Source of the DNA: Streptomyces pluripotens
GTDB lineage: Bacteria > Actinomycetota > Actinomycetes > Streptomycetales > Streptomycetaceae
DNA length: 64,000 nt
Direction: 5' to 3'
Assembly (NCBI RefSeq): GCF_000802245.2
Contig: NZ_CP021080.1
Coordinates: 6,324,001 to 6,388,000, forward strand
Shown: piece after piece, positions 8,424 through 17,071 of the stretch
Layout of the letters: each line of letters begins with the position of its first letter
Numbering within the stretch: the stretch's first letter is position 1
The notes under the pieces: model-generated
Databases searched by the model: none
Told to the model about the DNA's origin: nothing
The model's input: only the letters and a program-made list of their open reading frames with translations
Translations under genes and position numbers: made by a program

Positions 8424-9119
8424 GTGAGCCGACCTCGCGTCGTGATCGTCGGCGCCGGATTCGCCGGGTACCGGGCTGCCCGCACACTGGCCGGTCTCGC
8501 CCGGGACCGGGCCGACATCACGTTGCTGAACCCGACCGACTACTTCCCGTACCTACCCCTGCTGCCCCAGGTGGCCGCCGGCATCCTGGAGGCCCGCAGG
8601 GTCACCGTCTCGCTGCCCGACACACTGCGCGCAGTGGGACTGCCGCTCGGCGAGGCGGACCGGGTCGACCTGGCCGCCTTGCTGGGGCTCGGCCGACACC
8701 GGCGCCCGTACCGGCACCGTGATCTGGGCACCGCCGTCGACCTGGGAGGCAGCCGGGCCGTCGCCAACCCGTTCGGCATCCCGCTGTCCGGACCGGTCGT
8801 CGGCGCGGTCACCCGCGGCCACCACCTGGTCGCGCTGCCCGGCAACCGCCTCCGTGTCGCCGCCGACTGGTTGCCGGACGTCGTACTTCCGTGCCAGGGG
8901 GCCCAGTTGGGCCTCGCACGGGACCGGTCGGTGCCTCTGGAGACGGCTTCCCCGGGAGTGGCGCGGTTCCCGGGCGGGCTGCAACGTCCGGCCACCGGTC
9001 ACCGGCCCCGCCCGACGCACCAGTCCCCTGACCCATCGCCCCGACCCGGTGTCTCTCATCCCCCGCCCCGCCCCCCGCCCCGTGCCCCGCGCACCGGCCG
9101 AACCCACCTCACCGACTGA
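8424..9119 (+). pseudogene. ndh: internally deleted type II NADH dehydrogenase / FAD-dependent oxidoreductase
   Basis: The first 75 or so residues are a normal FAD-binding Rossmann start (VVIVGAGFAGYRAARTL, then LLNPTDYFPYLPLLPQVAAGIL), and the end is a normal Ndh C-terminal part (DLGTAVDLGGSRAVANPFG, then SGPVVGAVTRGHHL). The middle is missing: after GLPLGEADRVDL (about 8680) the sequence runs straight into the C-terminal region, so the NADH-binding GxGxxG domain and the second FAD motif are gone. The reading frame stays open at 231 residues, against about 400-450 for family members. GTG 8424 has GGAGG at 8413-8417. The product cannot oxidise NADH; I call it a pseudogene by in-frame deletion. 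It lies 24 bases before the transketolase gene. Confidence 0.75.
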
Positions 9120-9143
9120 GCGCAAGAACACCGAAGGAGACCG

Positions 9144-11012
9144 ATGAACAGCGCCCGGAGGCCGATGAACACCACCGAACTCGCTGCATTGGGGCAGCAG
9201 TTGCGCGTGGACAGCGTACGGGCGTCCGCCGCCGCGGGGTCCGGGCACCCCACGTCCGCGATGTCCGCGGCCGATCTGATGGCCGTCCTGCTGGCGAACC
9301 ATCTACGCTACGACTTCGAGCGCCCCGGACACCCCGCCAACGACCGCTTCGTGCTGTCCAAGGGACACGCCTCGCCGCTGCTCTACGCCGCCTACAAGGC
9401 GGCCGGTGCCATCGAAGACGGCGAGCTGCTCACTTTCCGCAGGCTGGGCAGCCGACTCGAAGGACACCCGACGCCCCGGCGCGTGCCCTGGGTGGAGACG
9501 GCCACCGGCTCACTCGGCCAGGGCCTGCCCATCGCGGCCGGTATCGCGCTCGCCGCGAAGCGCCTGGACCGCACCGGCTACCGTGTGTGGGTGCTGTGTG
9601 GCGACAGCGAGCTGGCGGAGGGCTCCGTCTGGGAAGCCGCCGAACATGCCGGGTACGAGAACCTCGACAACCTGATCGCGATCGTAGACGTCAACCGGCT
9701 CGGGCAGCGCGGCCCCACCCGGCACGGACACGACCTGGACGCCTACGCACGTCGTTTCCAGGCCTTCGGCTGGCACGCCATCGAGACCGACGGCCACGAC
9801 GTCGACGCGATCGACCGGGCCTACGCACAGGCCCTGGCCACCACTGGGCAGCCCGCCGTGATCCTGGCCCGCACGCTCAAGGGCAAGGGTGTGGCTTCCG
9901 TCGAGGACCGCGAGGGACTCCACGGCAAACCGCTGCCCGAGGCCGAAGCGGCCATCGCCGAACTGGGCGGCCCCCGTACCACGCACGTCCGGGTCAGTGA
10001 GCCGCCGGCCGCCGCCGCGCCACGCCCGGTCACCACCGAGGCACTGCAGCTGCCCGCCTTCGACGTGGGGGAGGAGGTCGCCACCAGGGACGCCTTCGGC
10101 AAGGCGCTTGCCGCGCTCGGCGGCGCCCGCGGCGACGTCGTCGCCCTGGACGGCGAGGTCGGTGATTCCACCCGGACCGAGGAGTTCGCCAAGGCCCACC
10201 CCAACCGGTTCTTCGAGTGCTACATCGCCGAGCAACAGCTCGTCGCCTCCGCTGCGGGCATGGCCGTGCGCGGCTGGGTGCCGTACGCATCGACGTTCGC
10301 TGCGTTCCTCACCCGCGCCCACGACTTCATTCGCATGGCGTCCATCAGCGGCCTGGGCATCAACCTGGTCGGCTCGCACGCCGGGGTCGCGATCGGCCAG
10401 GACGGGCCCTCGCAGATGGGGCTGGAGGACCTGGCGATGTTCCGCGCCGTGCACGGCTCCACCGTGTTCTACCCGTGCGACGCCAACCAGACCGCGAAGC
10501 TGGTCGCGGCCATGGCCAGCCTCGACGGCATCCGCTATCTGCGCACCACGCGCGGCAGGACCCCGGTGGTCTACGGCCCCGGTGAGGAGTTCGGGGCTGG
10601 CGGCAGCAGGACGCTGCGCAGCAGCGAGGACGACCGGCTGACGGTCGTGGCGGCCGGGGTCACCGTGCACGAGGCGCTCGCCGCCGCCGACCGGCTCGCC
10701 GAGGACGGCATCCGGGTACGAGTCATCGACCTCTATTCCGTCAAGCCCGTCGACGCGGACACACTGCGCGGGGCCGCCGAGGAGACCGGCTGCCTCCTCA
10801 CGGTCGAGGACCACCACGCCGAGGGCGGCCTCGGGGACGCCGTCGCAGAGGTGTTCGCCGACGGTCGACCCGGGCCCCGCACGGTGCGGCTCGCCGTGCG
10901 TACCATGCCCGGCTCGGCCGCTCCCGACGAACAGTTGCACGCGGCCGGCATCGACGCCGCGGGTATTTCGGCGGCGGTCAGGCTGCTGGTGGAGGAGACG
11001 GTGGCGCGATGA
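9144..11012 (+). CDS. tkt: transketolase
   Basis: A 622-residue thiamine-diphosphate enzyme moving two-carbon units between sugar phosphates in the pentose phosphate pathway. The N-terminal domain shows GSGHPTSAMSAADLMAVLL, the TPP-binding GDSELAEGSVWEAAEHAG with VDVNRLGQ, and LKGKG; the pyrimidine-binding domain has YIAEQQLVASAAGMA and the C-terminal domain VIDLYSVKPVD. This is the short animal/archaeal-like type, about 40-60 residues shorter than the classic bacterial TktA. ATG 9144 has GAAGGAGA just upstream; ATG 9165 (also with GGAGG) is an alternative that removes seven residues. Its stop overlaps an ATG (11009-11012), but the frame that follows is not convincing. Probably a second, accessory transketolase. 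Confidence 0.92.
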   Translation: MNSARRPMNTTELAALGQQLRVDSVRASAAAGSGHPTSAMSAADLMAVLLANHLRYDFERPGHPANDRFVLSKGHASPLLYAAYKAAGAIEDGELLTFRRLGSRLEGHPTPRRVPWVETATGSLGQGLPIAAGIALAAKRLDRTGYRVWVLCGDSELAEGSVWEAAEHAGYENLDNLIAIVDVNRLGQRGPTRHGHDLDAYARRFQAFGWHAIETDGHDVDAIDRAYAQALATTGQPAVILARTLKGKGVASVEDREGLHGKPLPEAEAAIAELGGPRTTHVRVSEPPAAAAPRPVTTEALQLPAFDVGEEVATRDAFGKALAALGGARGDVVALDGEVGDSTRTEEFAKAHPNRFFECYIAEQQLVASAAGMAVRGWVPYASTFAAFLTRAHDFIRMASISGLGINLVGSHAGVAIGQDGPSQMGLEDLAMFRAVHGSTVFYPCDANQTAKLVAAMASLDGIRYLRTTRGRTPVVYGPGEEFGAGGSRTLRSSEDDRLTVVAAGVTVHEALAAADRLAEDGIRVRVIDLYSVKPVDADTLRGAAEETGCLLTVEDHHAEGGLGDAVAEVFADGRPGPRTVRLAVRTMPGSAAPDEQLHAAGIDAAGISAAVRLLVEETVAR

Positions 11013-11364
11013 GCCGCGGTGGCACACGTACGGTACCCGCGCCCCGCCGCGGGGTGAGGACCGAACGGGCCCGGCACGGTGCCGTCCTCGCGTGGTGGGA
11101 CCATCGCGCAGGAGACGGGGGGCCGTCCCGCCGACCACCCCGGCGAAGGGCCGTGCACCACCGGGGCTCGCCATCGCCTCGGTGGACAAGACCGGGGAGG
11201 TGGGCATCGACTGGGAGATGGGCGTCTACCGGAAGGGGAACGGCCCGGTGCACCCCGGTCCGGATCCGGCGGGGCGGTCCGGCCCTGGACGGAGCGGGCC
11301 GGGGCAACGCGCACTCCCTGGCTGGAGACGCCGGAGCCGGGGTCGGACGTCGAAGGGAGGCACC
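11013..11364. other. gap without a recognisable gene
   Basis: A frame starts at the overlapping ATG 11009 and stays open to 11368, and other frames are also open, but all are Arg/Gly/Pro-rich as expected from non-coding high-GC DNA. The GvpF/L ribosome site (AGGGAGG, 11354-11360) lies at the end. Either spacer or a fully decayed gene. Confidence 0.4.
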
Positions 11365-12159
11365 ATGAGCGGTCTGCGCTACGTGTACGCCGTCTGTCGT
11401 CCCTTCGGGACTCCCCTGCAAACCCAGCTCACGGGCATCGGGGGCGCCCCACCTGCGTTGCTGCGTCATCGCGGGCTGGTCGCGGTCGTCAGTACGGTTC
11501 CGCGGTCCGACTTCGCCGGGGAAGCCCTCAGAGCCCACCTGGCCGACCCGGACTGGTTGACCGCGACCACACGCTCGCACCAGGGCGTGATCGACGCGCT
11601 CACCACGGTCACCACTCCGCTGCCGCTGCGGCTGGCGACCGTCTTTCCGGACGACAGCGGGGTGCGCACGATGATCGAGAACCGCGAGGACGACTTCCGG
11701 AACACCCTGAACCGCCTGGCCGGCCGGGTGGAGTGGGGCGTGAAGGTGTATCTGGAGCCCGAGCCTGGCGGGCCCGCCGGGCTCGCGGTGGAACCCACGG
11801 ACGGGCGGGGTCGGCCGCACCGCCGGGAGGCAGGCACTCGCGCCCAGGAGGAGAGGCAGCAGCGGGCCGGTACGTTCGCGCAGGCCCTGCACGAGCGGCT
11901 TTCCCAGCACGCCTGTGACGTCCGGTTGCGCACCCCGCAGGAATCCCCGCCTTCCAGGGAGGAGTCCCCGCGAGCCGCGGAGCCGGGCCGGAACGTGCTG
12001 GATGCGGCCTATCTGGTGCCACGCACGCACTCCGAGGAATTCGTGGAACTGGTGGACCGCGCGAAGGGCGAGGCCCCCGGGGTCCGGGTCGTACTCACCG
12101 GTCCCTGGGCCGCCTACTCGTTCACGGGGGAAAGTACGGCTGAGGGCATCAAGGGATGA
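11365..12159 (+). CDS. GvpL/GvpF family gas vesicle protein
   Basis: A 264-residue protein opening with LRYVYAVCRPF, the usual start of GvpF/GvpL proteins, followed by the family segments GLVAVVSTVP, the His-containing HQGVIDALTTVTTPLPLRLATVF and WGVKVYLEP, and the closing WAAYSF. GvpF/L proteins are minor structural or accessory parts of gas vesicles; many streptomycetes carry such genes without floating. ATG 11365 has AGGGAGG four bases upstream, which rules out the longer in-frame extension. No other gvp gene (gvpA, J, K, O, S) is in the window, so this is an orphan copy. Residues 150-220 are charged and low-complexity, longer than I would expect. Confidence 0.85.
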   Translation: MSGLRYVYAVCRPFGTPLQTQLTGIGGAPPALLRHRGLVAVVSTVPRSDFAGEALRAHLADPDWLTATTRSHQGVIDALTTVTTPLPLRLATVFPDDSGVRTMIENREDDFRNTLNRLAGRVEWGVKVYLEPEPGGPAGLAVEPTDGRGRPHRREAGTRAQEERQQRAGTFAQALHERLSQHACDVRLRTPQESPPSREESPRAAEPGRNVLDAAYLVPRTHSEEFVELVDRAKGEAPGVRVVLTGPWAAYSFTGESTAEGIKG

Positions 12160-12285
12160 CGCGGCGGTCCATCGGAGGGGCGAGGGGGAGCGGCGCTTTG
12201 AGAGGAGCCCGCCTCGCCCGTGAACCACTTGGACTAGCCCTTCGAGAACCGGACGGTGTGCACCGCTGCCGTCGGCCGGCGGACA

Positions 12286-12456
12286 TCACCATCGGCGCCC
12301 GCGGTTCCTGTCGTCTGAACCGATCAAGCCCCGGACCAGGAATCCCAGCAGCCACACGATCAGCACCGCCAGGGCGATCCACCAGATCATCTTCACCACG
12401 AATCCGACACCGACGAGAATCAGGGCCACAAGCAGAACCAGCAGGATGGCAGTCAT
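12286..12456 (-). CDS. small hydrophobic membrane protein (56 aa)
   Basis: A 56-residue protein: two hydrophobic stretches (MTAILLVLLVALILVGVGF and WWIALAVLIVWLLGFL) joined by a lone Lys at residue 22, then a charged tail (GSDDRNRGRRW). AGGAGG lies eight bases before the ATG, an excellent ribosome site, and this plus the amphipathic composition makes it a real gene despite its size. It looks like the short 'hydrophobic proteins' common in streptomycetes, which are of unknown role; perhaps membrane-stress related (inference). It follows a methyltransferase gene on the same strand by 42 bases and may share its transcript. Confidence 0.8.
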   Translation of the reverse strand: MTAILLVLLVALILVGVGFVVKMIWWIALAVLIVWLLGFLVRGLIGSDDRNRGRRW

Positions 12457-12498
12457 GACGTGAACCTCCTGCCCTGCGGGTTTCCCGAAACCCGTGGA

Positions 12499-13320
12499 TC
12501 AGACTTCCACGCGGCACAGAATCTCCCCGTGCAGGACTGCGAACCAGCCGTCCTCCTGCCTTCCCCACTCCCGCCAGGCCTCCGCGACCGCCCGCAATTC
12601 CTCCGCTGTCGCGTGGCCCCCTGATGTGGCCCGCTCGGCATAGGCCGAGGAGACGGTGCGGTCCGCCCACAGGCCGCTCCACCAGGCCCGCTCGGCGTCG
12701 GTGGTGAACGTCCAAGTGCCGGTGGTGACGATGATGTCCCGGAACCCCGCGGCCAGCGCCCACGCCTTCAGTCGCCGCCCGGCGTCCGGCTCGCCGCCGC
12801 CCGCGCGGGCCACCCGCTCGTAGAGATCGAGCCACTGGTCCAGGCCTGGAACCGTCGGATACCACGTCATCGCCGCATAGTCCGCGTCGCGCACGGCGAC
12901 GTACCCGCCCGGTTTCGTCACCCGGCGCATCTCCCGCAACGCCTGCACCGGATCGCCGACGTGCTGGAGCACCTGGTGGGCGTGGACCATGCAGAAGGTG
13001 TCGTCCGGGTAGTCCAGGGCGTGCACGTCGGCGACCGCGAAGCTGACGTTCGCCAGACCGCGTCCGGCAGCGGTGGCCCGGGCCCGTTCCAGGATTCCCG
13101 GTGCGATGTCGACCCCGGTGACCTGGCCCTCGGGAACCAGTTCCGCCAAGTCGGCGGTGATGGTCCCCGGGCCGCAGCCGATGTCCAGGACCGTCATGCC
13201 GGGCTTGAGCGAGCCCAGCAGATAGGCCGCGGAGTTGGCGGCAGTGCGCCAGGTGTGCGATCGCAGCACCGACTCGTGGTGCCCGTGCGTGTAGACGGCG
13301 GTCTCTCGCGCTTTCGGCAT
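12499..13320 (-). CDS. UbiE/COQ5-like SAM methyltransferase
   Basis: A 273-residue class I methyltransferase. Motif I is VLDIGCGPGTITADLA, motif II region GVDIAPGILERAR, then HQVLQHVGDPVQALREMRRVTKPGG, typical of the methyltransferase-11/UbiE type. The C-terminal part (TTDAERAWWSGLWADRTV, WREWGRQEDGWFAVLHGEILCRV) is the one often found in streptomycete 'methyltransferase domain' proteins of unknown substrate. ATG 13320 is chosen because it starts at the usual MPKA...HGHHESVLRSHTWRTA; AAGGGA lies about eight bases upstream. The longer frame upstream is not protein-like. Upstream is a long gap with inverted repeats. Confidence 0.86.
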   Translation of the reverse strand: MPKARETAVYTHGHHESVLRSHTWRTAANSAAYLLGSLKPGMTVLDIGCGPGTITADLAELVPEGQVTGVDIAPGILERARATAAGRGLANVSFAVADVHALDYPDDTFCMVHAHQVLQHVGDPVQALREMRRVTKPGGYVAVRDADYAAMTWYPTVPGLDQWLDLYERVARAGGGEPDAGRRLKAWALAAGFRDIIVTTGTWTFTTDAERAWWSGLWADRTVSSAYAERATSGGHATAEELRAVAEAWREWGRQEDGWFAVLHGEILCRVEV

Positions 13321-13895
13321 GGTCGTGTCCCTTCCGGTGGCATCACGCCAATATCCCGTCGCATTCGAATGCGTTCCTTGTGTCCCGTCCTGCCGACCCG
13401 GCAGTACCGAGCGATGGCCCCAGACCCCGTCCGGCCGCATGTCCCACGGTACGCCTCCTATCGAATGGTGAGACTCGCATATCGCATATTGGACTGATGC
13501 AACATCAGGGAGCTGTGGTGCGGGGGGCAGTGGAGCATCAGGTCCTCGGCCCCGCCCGCATGGATGGACCCGCCCGCGGCCGACTCGGTCCGCGACGGCC
13601 CCCGGCCCGCACCGGTCAGCGGTCACGGCCCCACGGGTCGCTTCGTGGATTTCTTCGCGGCAGCAGCGCGCGTCCGCCGGCGGTTTCGCGGTGACGCCGT
13701 TCGGCGCGCATGACCGGACGCCGTTCGGCCGCGCGAGATCCCTACCGTCGGTGGTGTGACGTGGTGTGACGTGGTGGGGTGTGACCGAGGCCGGGTCCGG
13801 GGGGCCGGGATCAAGGAGTGCGGATACCCTGAAGTGCCCGCTTCCCGTGCGTCCGGGCGCCGTACGCCCGGCTGGCGCGTAAGGAGATCCGCCGG
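13321..13895. other. divergent intergenic region with repeats
   Basis: 575 bases between a methyltransferase (minus) and a phosphatase (plus). It holds an AT-richer stretch at about 13460-13510 containing two CGCATAT copies and a six-base inverted repeat, and a tandem 10-mer GTGGTGTGAC twice at 13751-13770. No coding frame is convincing. AAGGAGAT at 13879-13886 is the ribosome site of the next gene. Confidence 0.45.
13494..13508. promoter_or_regulatory. inverted repeat, possible operator
   Basis: CTGATG-CAA-CATCAG is a perfect six-base inverted repeat with a three-base centre. It follows directly on the AT-rich CGCATATCGCATATTGG, which could form a promoter reading toward the minus-strand methyltransferase 170 bases away. 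The regulator is unknown. Confidence 0.35.
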
Positions 13896-14552
13896 ATGCG
13901 CCTGCTTCTGGTCCGCCACGGCCAGACCCGGTCCAATGTGCGGCAACTGCTGGACACTGCCGCCCCGGGCCCCGGGCTGACCCCGCTCGGCGAGGCGCAA
14001 GCCGCCGCACTGCCCGAGGCCCTCGCCGACGAGGACATCGAAGCCCTGTACACGTCCACTCTCGTACGCACCCAGCTCACAGCCGCCCCACTGGCCGCCG
14101 CCCGCGGCCTGAACCAGATCATCCGCGACGGAATCCGCGAGCTGTCCGCCGGTGATCTGGAGATGCTTCCCGGCCACTCGCGCGGGGCCGAGCGGTATCT
14201 GCGAACCGTGTTTGCCTGGGCGGCCGGGGACACTGCACCGCGCATCCCTGGCGGGGAGAACGGCAAGGAGGCCCTCGCCCGGTACGACGCCGTGATCGCC
14301 GAGGCGGCCGTGAGCGGTGCCCGCACCGTGGCCATGATCAGCCACGGCGCCGCGATCCGTGTGTGGACCGCCGCCCGGGCAGTCAACCTTGACGTGACCT
14401 TCGCCGTCGCCCGCCCACTGCGGAACACCGGTGTGGTGATCCTCGAAGGCACCCCGGCCGACGGCTGGAAGGCCCTGCGCTGGGAGGGCGCCACCGTGGA
14501 ACCGGCCGGCGAGAGCGGCCCGGCGGGGGAGCCGTTGGATCACACCCGATAA
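13896..14552 (+). CDS. histidine phosphatase family protein
   Basis: A 218-residue phosphoglycerate-mutase-like phosphatase. The phospho-accepting motif LLLVRHGQTRSN is at the N-terminus (His8), and the second histidine is in MISHGAAIRVW (about residue 150). Arg residues of the pocket and the proton-donor Glu in DGIRELSAGDLEM fit the GpmB/CobC-like branch. Substrate unknown: could be a sugar phosphate, a nucleotide or a cofactor precursor. AAGGAGAT nine bases before ATG supports the start. The ABC-F gene follows 41 bases later, possibly as one transcript. Confidence 0.87.
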   Translation: MRLLLVRHGQTRSNVRQLLDTAAPGPGLTPLGEAQAAALPEALADEDIEALYTSTLVRTQLTAAPLAAARGLNQIIRDGIRELSAGDLEMLPGHSRGAERYLRTVFAWAAGDTAPRIPGGENGKEALARYDAVIAEAAVSGARTVAMISHGAAIRVWTAARAVNLDVTFAVARPLRNTGVVILEGTPADGWKALRWEGATVEPAGESGPAGEPLDHTR

Positions 14553-14593
14553 GCGTTTGCCCGGATCCGCCCGCCCCGGGAGAATCCCTGCGC

Positions 14594-16213
14594 ATGGGAC
14601 ACCTGGAAGCCGCGCACCTCGAGTACCACCTGCCCGATGGAAGGGCCCTGCTCGGGGACGTGTCGTTCCGGGTGGGCGAAGGCACCTCCGTCGCCTTGGT
14701 CGGCCCCAACGGCGCCGGCAAGACGACCCTGCTGAAGCTGGTCTCCGGCGAGCTGAAGCCGCACGGAGGCACCGTCACCGTCAGTGGCGGGCTCGGCGTG
14801 ATGCCCCAGTTCGTGGGTTCCGTACGGGACGAGACGACCGTACGCGACCTCCTCGTCTCGGTCGCCCCGCCGCGCATCCGAGCGGCGGCCGGAGCCGTTG
14901 ACGAGGCCGAGCACGCCATCATGACCGTCGACGACGAGGCCGCCCAGCTGACGTACGCCCAGGCCCTCGCCGACTGGGCCGAGGCGCGCGGCTACGAGGC
15001 CGAAACGCTGTGGGACATGTGCACCACCGCCGCGCTCGGCGTGCCGTACGAGCGGGCACAGTGGCGACAGGTGCGCTCCCTGTCCGGCGGCGAACAGAAA
15101 CGCCTCGTGCTGGAGGCGCTGCTGCGCGGCACCGATGAGGTGCTGCTCCTGGACGAGCCGGACAACTACCTCGACGTTCCCGGCAAGCGCTGGCTGGAGG
15201 AACAGCTCAAGGGGACCCGCAAGACCGTGCTGTTCGTCTCCCACGACCGCGAACTCCTCGCCCGCGCAGCCGAGAAGATCGTCTCCGTCGAGCCGGGGCC
15301 CGCCGGGGCCGACACCTGGGTGCACGGCGGCGGCTTTGCCACCTACCACGACGCCCGCCGTGAACGCTTCGCCCGCTTCGAGGAGTTGCGCCGCCGCTGG
15401 GACGAGAAACACGCCCAGTTGAGGAAACTGGTCCTGAACCTCCGTCAGGCCGCTGCCGTCAGTCACGAGATGGCATCCCGCTACCAGGCCGCACAGACCC
15501 GGCTGCGCAAGTTCGAGGAGGCCGGACCACCGCCCGAGCCGCCGCGCGAGCAGGACATCACCATGCGCCTGAAGGGCGGCCGTACCGGTGTGAGAGCCCT
15601 GACCTGTAACGGTCTTGAACTGACCGGCCTGATGCGGCCGTTCGACCTGGAGGTCTTCTACGGCGAACGGGTCGCCGTCCTCGGCTCCAACGGCTCCGGG
15701 AAATCACACTTCCTGCGCCTGCTGGCCGGCGGCGATGTGGCGCACACCGGCGCGTTCAGGTTGGGCGCACGGGTCCAGCCCGGCCATTTCGCGCAGACCC
15801 ACGCCCACCCCGAACTCCAGGGCCGCACCCTTCTCGACATCCTCTGGAAGGATCACTCCCAGGACCGGGGCGCCGCCATGTCCCGGCTCCGCCGCTACGA
15901 GCTGACCCAACAGGCCGAACGTGCATTCGATCGCCTCTCCGGTGGTCAGCAGGCCCGCTTCCAGATCCTGCTGCTGGAACTGGCGGGAGCCACCGCACTC
16001 CTGCTGGACGAGCCGACCGACAACCTCGACCTGGAATCGGCCGAAGCCTTGCAGGAAGGCCTGGAATCGTTCGAGGGCACCGTCCTCGCGGTCACCCACG
16101 ACCGCTGGTTCGCCCGCTCCTTCGACCGCTTCCTGGTCTTTGGCAGCGACGGCCGCGTCCGCGAGACCCCCGATCCGGTCTGGGACGAACGCAGGGTGCA
16201 ACGCGCACGCTGA
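14594..16213 (+). CDS. ABC-F family ATPase
   Basis: A 539-residue protein with two ABC ATPase domains and no membrane part, as in the ABC-F family of ribosome-acting translation factors and antibiotic-resistance proteins. Domain 1: Walker A GPNGAGKT (about 38-45), signature LSGGEQ, Walker B VLLLDEPDNYLD. The charged linker (about 250-310, ARRERFARFEELRRRWDEK) is the P-site tRNA interaction motif region. Domain 2: Walker A GSNGSGKS, signature LSGGQQ, Walker B LLLDEPTDNLD. Both catalytic Glu residues are present. Domain 2 has the unusual Walker A end GKSHFL. It may protect against a ribosome-targeting drug or be a housekeeping ABC-F; no biosynthetic cluster is adjacent. Confidence 0.92.
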   Translation: MGHLEAAHLEYHLPDGRALLGDVSFRVGEGTSVALVGPNGAGKTTLLKLVSGELKPHGGTVTVSGGLGVMPQFVGSVRDETTVRDLLVSVAPPRIRAAAGAVDEAEHAIMTVDDEAAQLTYAQALADWAEARGYEAETLWDMCTTAALGVPYERAQWRQVRSLSGGEQKRLVLEALLRGTDEVLLLDEPDNYLDVPGKRWLEEQLKGTRKTVLFVSHDRELLARAAEKIVSVEPGPAGADTWVHGGGFATYHDARRERFARFEELRRRWDEKHAQLRKLVLNLRQAAAVSHEMASRYQAAQTRLRKFEEAGPPPEPPREQDITMRLKGGRTGVRALTCNGLELTGLMRPFDLEVFYGERVAVLGSNGSGKSHFLRLLAGGDVAHTGAFRLGARVQPGHFAQTHAHPELQGRTLLDILWKDHSQDRGAAMSRLRRYELTQQAERAFDRLSGGQQARFQILLLELAGATALLLDEPTDNLDLESAEALQEGLESFEGTVLAVTHDRWFARSFDRFLVFGSDGRVRETPDPVWDERRVQRAR

Positions 16214-16286
16214 CCCGGCCCCGCCCACCCGGCGAGACCACCAGCGCACCAGCGCACCGGAACGCCCGCGGACCGGAACGCCCGCG

Positions 16287-16326
16287 CACCCGGGCGCCGG
16301 TCCTGGACTGGACCGGCGCCCGGGTG
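16287..16326 (+). terminator. strong hairpin after the ABC-F gene
   Basis: A perfect 17-bp stem (left arm starts CACCCGGGCGCC at 16287, right arm ends at 16326) around the six-base loop TGGACT. It lies 74 bases after the ABC-F stop. There is no T-run, as is usual in streptomycete terminators. No gene is otherwise visible between 16214 and 16549. Confidence 0.75.
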
Positions 16327-16549
16327 GGACGACCGGCCACGTCCGTCACGACCTCAACCGCCCGGACCAGCACGTCGCCGGCGCGGTCCCGGAGACGCCG
16401 CCGCATGCGGAGGCCCGGAACCCCGGATGTTCGTACAGTGGACTCAGGAACGCGAGCTCGATGGATTTCTCCCGGAAACCGCTCGGGGGCAGTGCCTTCC
16501 GGGCGGGCATCCAAGCCACGGACACGGACACGACGAGCGGGGCATCACC

Positions 16550-16807
16550 ATGACCGGAGTCGACGCCAGCCGGCTGGACGACCAGCAGCTCATGAAGGAG
16601 CTGGAGACGATCCACCGTACGCGCCACGACACCCTCCTCTACGGCTCGAACGACGCACTGCGGGCCCACAATGAGCGCATGGCCCAACTGGAGGGCGAGT
16701 ACCTGCGCCGCAACCCGCGCCGCCTGGTGAGCGCGGGCCGCACCCGCGAGGGCGCCCGTGAGCGCGGCTGCGGCGAATCCACGACTCCGGACACGGCCGG
16801 CAACTGA
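16550..16807 (+). CDS. small conserved actinobacterial protein (DUF6158-like)
   Basis: An 85-residue acidic-basic helical protein: DASRLDDQQLMKELETIHRTRHDTLLYGSNDALRAHNERMAQLEGEYLRRNP, then a variable tail. I remember this segment as a small conserved streptomycete family (DUF6158), of unknown function; the number should be checked. Predicted mostly alpha-helical, cytoplasmic, no cysteine pair or known motif. ATG 16550 begins the conserved part; there is only a weak purine-rich site upstream (GAGCGGGGC). Stands alone between two long gaps. Confidence 0.72.
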   Translation: MTGVDASRLDDQQLMKELETIHRTRHDTLLYGSNDALRAHNERMAQLEGEYLRRNPRRLVSAGRTREGARERGCGESTTPDTAGN

Positions 16808-17071
16808 CCCGCCGCCCGGCGTCTGGGCCGAAACCCCCTCTGTTCCGGCACCCGGGCCCGGAACAGACCCCGCCCCGGCCCCTGCACGGAAGACTGGCTC
16901 AGTCAGGGCCGCCCCTCGTTCCCCCGTTCGCGCTTCACCCCCGTTCGCACGCCGCAGCCGGTCAGCCCTCCCACCCCGGTGAAGCACACCGGGTGTACCA
17001 GCCGTCACCGGACCATTCCTGCGCATCGTCCGGTGCACCCAGGCTCACTACTGCTCCCGGCAGGCCCCGGT

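Noticed and set aside
9510..11207. 565-codon minus-strand frame opposite transketolase
   Set aside because: Antisense shadow; the transketolase frame contains all TPP-binding motifs.
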